A DNA stretch of 45,602 nt, taken from NCBI GenBank assembly GCA_045591095.1, contig JAZNSF010000040.1, positions 1 to 45,602 on the forward strand. Reading direction: 5' to 3'. The notes beneath the pieces were generated by a model that saw nothing but the letters and a program-made list of their open reading frames with translations, had not been told where the DNA came from and made no database searches. The position numbers and the translations under genes are program-made. Source of the stretch: SIG440 sp045591095. GTDB taxonomy: Bacteria > Bacillota > Clostridia > Monoglobales > Monoglobaceae. Below are positions 40,618 to 45,602 of the stretch, in pieces (position 1 is the first letter of the stretch; the number at the start of each line of letters is the position of its first letter).

Positions 40618-40893
40618 ATGGAATCAATCGGATTTTTAGAAGTTAAGGGCTTGGTTGCCTCGATAGAGGGTCTTGATGCGATGACAAAAGCAGCTGACGT
40701 AAGAGTTATTCACACAGAAAAAAGACTTGGCGGAGCGCTTGTTACAATTGTTGTTGCAGGAAGTGTTTCGGCTGTTACTGCTGCTGTTGAAGCGGGTTGC
40801 AAAAGGGCGTCTCAGTTTGGCAAGACCTATGGTTGTGAGGTAATTGCAAACCCCCACGAGGAATTAACTAAATTTTTTGATATGGAAAAGTAA
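40618..40893 (+). CDS. Microcompartment shell hexamer (BMC-H), third pore type
   Basis: 91 residues, one BMC domain: SIGFLEVKGLVASIEGLDAM, pore loop EKRLGGAL, VAGSVSAVTAAVEAG and CEVIANPHEEL. The pore differs from copies 1 and 2 (KIGSGL) by Arg-Leu-Gly-Gly, so it may pass another metabolite. AGGAGG is 12 bases upstream of the ATG, and only 6 bases separate it from the previous gene. Confidence 0.94.
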   Translation: MESIGFLEVKGLVASIEGLDAMTKAADVRVIHTEKRLGGALVTIVVAGSVSAVTAAVEAGCKRASQFGKTYGCEVIANPHEELTKFFDMEK

Positions 40894-40908
40894 AGCGGGT
40901 GGAAACTT

Positions 40909-41550
40909 ATGTATGATATAGATACTGTTGCAAAAGCGGTAAAAAGCGTAATTGAAAACATAAATACAGACGGTCAGATTAAGATTGGCGTTTCGCAAAG
41001 ACATGTCCACCTGTCACAGGAGGACTTAGAAACACTTTTTGGAAAAGGCTACAAGCTGACTGTAAAGAAATACCTTATGGGACGTGAATTTGCTTCCAAT
41101 GAGGTTGTAACCTTGGTTGGACCATCCCTAAAGGCTATAGAAAACGTAAGAGTTCTTGGCCCGGTGAGAAAAAATACTCAGGTTGAGATTTCAAGAACCG
41201 ATACCTTTGTTTTAAAGGTTAGTCCTCCCGTAAGACCTTCAGGTAACGTTGAAGGCTCGGAGAAAATCGTTCTTGTTGGTCCTTGCGGCAGTGTTTACCT
41301 TAAGGAAGGTGTAATCATTGCCAACAGACACATACATCTTACCCCCGAATATGCCGAAGCAAACGGCATAAAGGATAATGACTATGTTGATGTAGAGGTC
41401 GAGGGAATAAAGCCAACCAGGTTTTATGATGTTCAGGTCAGAGTGCGTGACGACTTTAATGTAGAAATGCACATTGACACTGATGATGCTAACTCGGCGG
41501 GGCTTAAGAATGGTTCAAAGGTGACCATTATAAGAAAACCTAAAAAATAA
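40909..41550 (+). CDS. pduL: Phosphate propanoyltransferase PduL with N-terminal tag
   Basis: 213 residues. Residues 1-21 (YDIDTVAKAVKSVIENINTD) are the amphipathic tag. Two PduL domains follow, with the zinc-binding HVHLS (SQRHVHLS) and HIHLTP (ANRHIHLTP) motifs and the C-terminal MHIDTDDANSAG. It converts propionyl-CoA to propionyl phosphate and returns CoA inside the shell. No PduW-type kinase follows; the phosphate may be used by a kinase elsewhere or by the EutP-like protein. Confidence 0.95.
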   Translation: MYDIDTVAKAVKSVIENINTDGQIKIGVSQRHVHLSQEDLETLFGKGYKLTVKKYLMGREFASNEVVTLVGPSLKAIENVRVLGPVRKNTQVEISRTDTFVLKVSPPVRPSGNVEGSEKIVLVGPCGSVYLKEGVIIANRHIHLTPEYAEANGIKDNDYVDVEVEGIKPTRFYDVQVRVRDDFNVEMHIDTDDANSAGLKNGSKVTIIRKPKK

Positions 41551-41640
41551 GAAAGCACAAGGGCTGCAGCGAAATATATAAATAGGGATTTTGTGTTTTA
41601 ATACCTTGTTATCTGTTTTGCTACAGCTTTTTTTGTAAAA
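41551..41640 (+). terminator. Possible long-loop terminator at the end of the shell operon
   Basis: GGGCTGCAGCGAAA (41561-41574) can pair with TTTTGCTACAGCTTTT (41615-41634) with wobble pairs, followed by T. ACAAGG (about 41557-41562) can instead pair with CCTTGT (41604-41609), which crosses the first stem. The loop is long for a terminator, so this is tentative. Confidence 0.4.
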
Positions 41641-41662
41641 ATTTTAGAAACGGGGTGCCTTT

Positions 41663-42424
41663 ATGTTTGCACTTGAACGTCAAAAAAAGATATTGGAAAT
41701 TCTGTCAGCTGACGGCGCGGTTTCGGTAAACAGGCTTAGCATGGAACTGGGAGTTACCGAGGAAACGGTACGTCGTGACCTTGAAAAGCTTGAAAAGCAG
41801 GAATTTTTGAAGCGTACACATGGTGGCGCGGTGGCTGTTGACGAGAATACCAACGAAATGTCTTTGGAAAAACGTAAGTCTACCAACGTGGAGGCAAAGC
41901 AAAAAATAGCAAAGCTTGCGGCAACTCAGGTCAACGAGGGGGATACAATCTTTCTTGATGCATCCACAACCACTTTTTTTATGGCAAGAGAACTTAAATC
42001 GATGCGTAACATAACTATCATAACCAATTCGTTAAGAGTTGTTGTAGAACTTGATGGCTGCGAGACAGTAAAGGTTATATCGGTAGGTGGTGTTCTTAGT
42101 CATAACCAGTCGTTTGTAGGCTCGCACGCCGAGCAGGATATTGCTGAAAACTATGTGGCAAGCAAGATGTTTTTTTCGAGCAAAGGCCTGACCATTGAAA
42201 GCGGAATACTTGAAAGCAACGAGCAGGAAAGCGGAATAAAGAAAAAAATGCTTAAAAATTCGAGACACAAGTACTATCTTTGTGATAGCAGCAAAGTAGG
42301 AAGTGTTGGGTTTGTAAAGCTTGCTAAACTTGACGAAATAAACTGCCTGATAACAGATAAAACCCCAGAAGGCGAGCTTTTGGAAAAGCTTGAGGAACTT
42401 GAAGTAGGAGTTTTGACAATATAA
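41663..42424 (+). CDS. DeoR family transcriptional regulator
   Basis: 253 residues. An N-terminal DeoR helix-turn-helix (ERQKKILEILSADGAVSVNRL, VTEETVRRDLEKLEKQ, KRTHGGAV) and a C-terminal sugar-phosphate sensor domain (NEGDTIFLDASTTTFFMARE, ITNSLRVVVEL, SVGGVLSHNQSFVG). Such proteins are usually repressors released by a phosphorylated sugar; here fuculose or rhamnulose 1-phosphate is a natural candidate. It lies 112 bases after pduL with GGGGTG before the ATG, and is probably the local regulator of the compartment. Confidence 0.92.
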   Translation: MFALERQKKILEILSADGAVSVNRLSMELGVTEETVRRDLEKLEKQEFLKRTHGGAVAVDENTNEMSLEKRKSTNVEAKQKIAKLAATQVNEGDTIFLDASTTTFFMARELKSMRNITIITNSLRVVVELDGCETVKVISVGGVLSHNQSFVGSHAEQDIAENYVASKMFFSSKGLTIESGILESNEQESGIKKKMLKNSRHKYYLCDSSKVGSVGFVKLAKLDEINCLITDKTPEGELLEKLEELEVGVLTI

Positions 42425-42440
42425 TAAATGTATTTAGGGA

Positions 42441-42475
42441 AAAGCGGATAGACAATATAACCTATCCGTTTTTTG
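42441..42475 (+). terminator. Terminator after the DeoR gene
   Basis: CGGATAG (42445-42451) pairs with CTATCCG (42462-42468), followed by TTTTTT. Confidence 0.8.
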
Positions 42476-42501
42476 TTTACAAAAAAATTCTTATTATCAT
42501 A

Positions 42502-42530
42502 TTGACAACAAAAAAGTATTATGCTATACT
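42502..42530 (+). promoter_or_regulatory. Promoter of the GntR-ABC operon
   Basis: TTGACA (42502-42507), 17-base spacer, TATACT (42525-42530). Confidence 0.85.
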
Positions 42531-42532
42531 TT

Positions 42533-42559
42533 AACTGTATTAATACAAATAATACAGTT
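42533..42559 (+). promoter_or_regulatory. Operator of the YtrA-type regulator
   Basis: AACTGTATTA (42533-42542) and TAATACAGTT (42550-42559) form a perfect inverted repeat around 7 bases, placed just after the -10 box. It fits the GTA...TAC pattern of YtrA-type GntR operators and suggests autorepression. Confidence 0.75.
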
Positions 42560-42575
42560 TATGTGAGGTGATATT

Positions 42576-42953
42576 GTGATAAAACTGGATTATAAAAATG
42601 ACAGACCCTTACACGAGCAGATAACCCAAGGAATAAAAGATTTGATAATTTGCGGGGCGCTTTCAAAAGATGAGCAGCTGCCGTCTGTCAGGGATCTGTC
42701 GGTAAGCCTTACGGTCAATCCAAACACAGTGCAGCGGGCTTACAAAACTTTAGAGGCAGAGGGGATAGTATACAGCATCAGAGGCAAAGGAAGCTTTGTT
42801 GCGGCAGTGCATCAGGCGGACAGTGAAACCCTCGAAAGTCTTTACGATGCACTTTTGGAGTCGGCACGTGAGCTTGCATTTTATGGTGAGACAAGGGCTG
42901 ATTTAGACTGTGTTCTTGACAAAGTTTTTGAAGAAAGGGTGGATGGAAAATGA
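42576..42953 (+). CDS. GntR family regulator, YtrA type
   Basis: 125 residues. The GntR winged helix (PLHEQITQGIKDLIICGAL, LPSVRDLSVSL, VNPNTVQRAYKTLEAEGIV, GKGSFVA) is followed by a short helical tail of about 45 residues, the YtrA layout, without a large effector domain. YtrA-type proteins control ABC exporters linked to cell-envelope stress. The GTG start at 42576 follows GAGGTG. It overlaps the ABC ATPase gene by 4 bases (ATGA). Confidence 0.92.
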   Translation: MIKLDYKNDRPLHEQITQGIKDLIICGALSKDEQLPSVRDLSVSLTVNPNTVQRAYKTLEAEGIVYSIRGKGSFVAAVHQADSETLESLYDALLESARELAFYGETRADLDCVLDKVFEERVDGK

Positions 42954-43846
42954 TTAAAGCAAAAGGAGTTACAAAAAGCTTTGGCGGATTTTTTGCTTTA
43001 GATGGATTCAATATGACTGTGCCAAAGGGTAGCATTTATGGCTTAGTTGGTCCAAACGGAGCGGGTAAAACCACTATAATAAACCATATTTTAGGTGTTT
43101 TAAAAGAGGATAGCGGCGAAGTTTTAATAGACGGCGAAAAGGTTTGGGAAAATGATGAACTGAAACAAAGCGTACTTTGCATAAATGATGACTGGTATTT
43201 TTATCCCAGCTTTACCGTCAAAGAAATGGCGGCGTTTTATAAGAATATCTATAAGAATTTCAATCGGGAGCGATACGAAGCTTTAGGCGAGATTTTAAAT
43301 ATTGAAGAAAACAGGCAAATCCGCAGGCTTTCAAAGGGTATGAAAAAGCAGGTGGCCTTTCGCTTGGTGCTTTCGTGTATGCCAAAGGTTCTTGTACTGG
43401 ATGAACCGCTGGATGGACTTGACCCTGTGATGCGCAAGCAGATAATGAACATAATAATTGCGGATGTTTTAGAGCGGGAGATGACGGTTTTGGTTTCGTC
43501 GCACAATTTAAGGGAACTTGAAGATATCTGCGACCATGTTGGAATAATCCATAAAGGCCGTATGATGATAGAAAAGCCGCTTGATGACCTTAAAGGAAAT
43601 ATCCAAAAGGTTCAGGTTGTATTTAGCGGGGAGTTCCCCGAAGAACTTAAAGACAAGCTTGAGATTTTGCATCTTTCAAAAATAGGCTCGGTTTATACCG
43701 CTATAATAAAAGGCGAAAGCGAAAAAATTGCGGAGAAAATAAAAGAATATAACCCCATGGTTTTTGATAAGGTTAGTCTTACATTGGAAGAAGTATTTAT
43801 ATATGAGTTGGGAGGTTTAGGGTATGAATTTAAGGACATTGTTTAA
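42950..43846 (+). CDS. ABC transporter ATP-binding protein
   Basis: 298 residues. Walker A GPNGAGKTT (about 33-41), signature RLSKGMKKQ, Walker B VLVLDEPLDGLDP and the switch His in VSSHNL. It belongs to the YtrB/EcsA-like exporters with a C-terminal extension. It is translationally coupled to the GntR gene and overlaps the permease gene by 23 bases. The substrate is unknown; the YtrA-type regulator suggests an envelope-stress or peptide-resistance role. Confidence 0.95.
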   Translation: MIKAKGVTKSFGGFFALDGFNMTVPKGSIYGLVGPNGAGKTTIINHILGVLKEDSGEVLIDGEKVWENDELKQSVLCINDDWYFYPSFTVKEMAAFYKNIYKNFNRERYEALGEILNIEENRQIRRLSKGMKKQVAFRLVLSCMPKVLVLDEPLDGLDPVMRKQIMNIIIADVLEREMTVLVSSHNLRELEDICDHVGIIHKGRMMIEKPLDDLKGNIQKVQVVFSGEFPEELKDKLEILHLSKIGSVYTAIIKGESEKIAEKIKEYNPMVFDKVSLTLEEVFIYELGGLGYEFKDIV

Positions 43847-45602
43847 CTGGGGCATTTTTAAAAACAGCATCAAACGTTTTAAGTGGGGCAGCTTTTTGTA
43901 TCTTGTGTTTTTGTTTTTCAGTGTTCCGTTTGTTATTCTGGTTGATAATTTTGATAGACTCGCAGAGCGGTACACTCCAGAAAACTGGGCAAGCCCGATT
44001 CTTCTTAGAAGTGATTACATAACCATACCGCTTCTACTCGCGATTATAGTACCTACGGTGGTTGGGGTTCTTATATTCAATAACGTCCATTCGCCAAAGC
44101 AAAGCGTATTTGTTCATGGCTTGCCGGTAAAGAGGCTTACAAATTATGTAACGAGCCTTGCCGCAGGATTTACTCTTATGGCTTTTCCGGTGGTGATAAA
44201 TGCCAGCATACTCCTTGCCATGAGTTTTGGCCGATATGGACAAATTATGTCCTCCTGGTCGGTTATATACTGGGCAGCTATAAACTTAAGTATACTTTTT
44301 ATAATGTTTTCAGTATCCACATTTTCAGCATTTTTAACGGGTAATACTGCCGTGCATATTGCGATTAATGCTTTTTTACACGTAATACCGCTGCTTTTGG
44401 CACTTGTTATTTTCCTCGTTAGTGATATATTTTTGTTTGGATTTGTGCAGTCAAGTGGCTTTATTGCAAACGAGATGGTGGAGAAAACTCCTATAGTATG
44501 GCTGTTTGGAAAGGCTCTTAGTCACTACCGAACTACAGACAGCATTTTTGGCGAAATTTGGATGTGGATATATTTAATCGGCTCGGCAATAATTTATGTG
44601 CTGGGGTATATCTTATACAAAAACCGCAAAATTGAGGCGTCAGGGGATGTAGCGGCGTTTAAGGTGTTCAGACCTATTCTTAAGTACGCTATAACAGCTG
44701 CAGCCACGGTCTGCACCTTTGGAGTAACTTCGTCTATGAACATAGCGGCATCGGCAAAGTTCATACTGGCAACTGTTTTGTCGGCGATAGCATATTTTGC
44801 ATGCGAGATGCTTATGAGCAAAAGCTTCAAGGTGCTGAAATCGTATAAGGGGTTCATCGGATTTATGGCATTCGCTGCAGCATTTATTTGCTTTTTTGCA
44901 TACACCAGTGTATTTGGGTACGAAACCAAAGTTCCCGATGCTGACAAAGTTGTAAGTGCCGGAATCACGGAAGGCTACAGAGTTTTTGATAATACAGTAA
45001 ACGACAAAACACTTATTGAAGAGGTGCGAAAAATCCATAAGCAGCTGACAGCGGATATTCCCACAACAGACAAAGACGAACCTCAGGTGGTGGCTTTGGA
45101 AACTTCTTCCGGAGTGGTCAAATCCACAACTGGGAGATATCATAGTTTGAGGGTCAGATATAACTTAGCAAACGGCAAGACGATGGAAAGACTGTATCGG
45201 GTTGACGAAAGTACAAGAGACAGCGTAATGTCCAAAATGTACGAAAACAAAGAATTCAAGCTAAAGGCAACAGAGCTTGCAAGGCTAAATATTGAAAATG
45301 TTGACAGCTTAGTTTTGTCAGTAGTAACATCAAACTTCAGCTACAACTTCTCGCTTAATGAAGATGCAAATCTTTTGATGGAAAATGTGAAAAAAGATAT
45401 TGAAAGCCTTGGCTATGATGAACTTAAAGCTGGCCGCAATATGTTTGGATTTAGGATTGGCATTGACATAAGCTACCTTGAAAACTTAGAAAAAAAGGTG
45501 TTTAAGGAAACGCTTACCGACCGTCAGGAACTTATAAATCCCCAGGATAAGATGTATTCATATGAGACTTTTGATATTGAGATTAATCCAAACTTTAAGA
45601 AT
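43824..45602 (+). CDS. ABC transporter permease, 3' end outside the window
   Basis: 593 codons are visible with no stop. It starts MNLRTLFNWGIFKNSIKRF and has about ten hydrophobic segments up to about residue 365 (for example FLYLVFLFFSVPFVILV, TIPLLLAIIVPTVVGVLIF). From there on it is a large soluble, probably extracytoplasmic, domain rich in charged residues. The layout resembles clostridial permeases with a DUF6449-type C-terminal domain, a tentative match. The ATG has GGAGG 8 bases upstream, inside the ATPase gene. Together with that ATPase it forms an exporter. Confidence 0.82.
   Translation, partial: MNLRTLFNWGIFKNSIKRFKWGSFLYLVFLFFSVPFVILVDNFDRLAERYTPENWASPILLRSDYITIPLLLAIIVPTVVGVLIFNNVHSPKQSVFVHGLPVKRLTNYVTSLAAGFTLMAFPVVINASILLAMSFGRYGQIMSSWSVIYWAAINLSILFIMFSVSTFSAFLTGNTAVHIAINAFLHVIPLLLALVIFLVSDIFLFGFVQSSGFIANEMVEKTPIVWLFGKALSHYRTTDSIFGEIWMWIYLIGSAIIYVLGYILYKNRKIEASGDVAAFKVFRPILKYAITAAATVCTFGVTSSMNIAASAKFILATVLSAIAYFACEMLMSKSFKVLKSYKGFIGFMAFAAAFICFFAYTSVFGYETKVPDADKVVSAGITEGYRVFDNTVNDKTLIEEVRKIHKQLTADIPTTDKDEPQVVALETSSGVVKSTTGRYHSLRVRYNLANGKTMERLYRVDESTRDSVMSKMYENKEFKLKATELARLNIENVDSLVLSVVTSNFSYNFSLNEDANLLMENVKKDIESLGYDELKAGRNMFGFRIGIDISYLENLEKKVFKETLTDRQELINPQDKMYSYETFDIEINPNFKN

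Noticed and set aside
1..45602. CRISPR arrays, tRNA, rRNA, prophage or integrase genes
   Set aside because: I saw no regularly spaced repeats, no tRNA cloverleaf or rRNA sequence, and no phage or recombinase proteins.

Overview
The window is a gene-dense, low-to-mid GC stretch from a Gram-positive anaerobe, most likely a spore-forming Clostridia member (gut-type). Supporting signs are SpoIID- and SpoVB-type sporulation genes, strong AGGAGG ribosome sites with some GTG and TTG starts, consensus TTGACA/TATAAT promoters, a reverse-type rubrerythrin next to a PerR-like regulator, a flavin reductase-rubredoxin fusion, and a glycyl radical enzyme. I cannot name a species.

Layout. 1-720: promoter of a gene off the left edge, then a small element made of one Vsr-like DUF559 gene between 53-bp inverted ends. 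938-7650: envelope and sporulation genes (spoIID, cytidylate-kinase-like, SpoVB-like flippase, GT-C-like membrane protein, then on the other strand a LytM/M23 peptidase and a polysaccharide deacetylase). 7714-13791: CpXC protein, metA (acetyl type), rpsU, yqeY, yqeG, endonuclease IV, Xaa-Pro peptidase, efp and a CD1247-type protein. 13925-17106: zupT, perR-rubrerythrin, comFC, comEA-like. 17158-21437: der-plsY-gpsA-flavin reductase operon on the minus strand, and a flavin reductase-rubredoxin. 21481-25669: AraC regulator divergent from a NagB-like protein lacking one catalytic Asp, cysK, and a GMP synthase lacking its glutaminase domain. 25716-28776: DtxR-type regulator and a feoA-feoB-FeoB-associated operon carrying two copies of one palindromic operator. 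28974-42424: a glycyl radical enzyme microcompartment. 42576-45602: a YtrA-type GntR regulator and an ABC exporter cut by the right edge.

The microcompartment is the centrepiece. It encodes a B12-independent diol dehydratase (GRE) and its activase, a class II sugar-phosphate aldolase, a zinc alcohol dehydrogenase, a CoA-acylating aldehyde dehydrogenase, PduL, a PduS-like electron carrier, an HbpS/GlcG-like protein, EutP/PduV, seven shell proteins (four BMC-H, one PduU/EutS, one PduT-type BMC-T, one EutN pentamer) and a DeoR regulator. The set fits a GRM5-type fucose/rhamnose compartment: deoxysugar phosphate is cleaved to DHAP and lactaldehyde, lactaldehyde is reduced to 1,2-propanediol, the GRE dehydrates it to propanal, and propanal goes to propionyl-CoA, propionyl phosphate and propanol.

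The most interesting signals are: (i) one short amphipathic motif, I-x-x-I-x-x-x-V, on the ends of five different cargo proteins and inside a glycine-flanked insertion of the GRE itself; (ii) a shell gene with two good ribosome sites that would make a plain BMC-H and a form with a 40-residue lysine-rich N-terminal extension; (iii) a Cys/His/Gly-rich linker before the aldolase targeting tail; (iv) a shell hexamer whose pore loop is replaced by a proline-rich insertion; and (v) the DUF559 element, whose inverted ends form hairpins with compensatory changes and supply both the ribosome site and the C-terminal codons of the gene.
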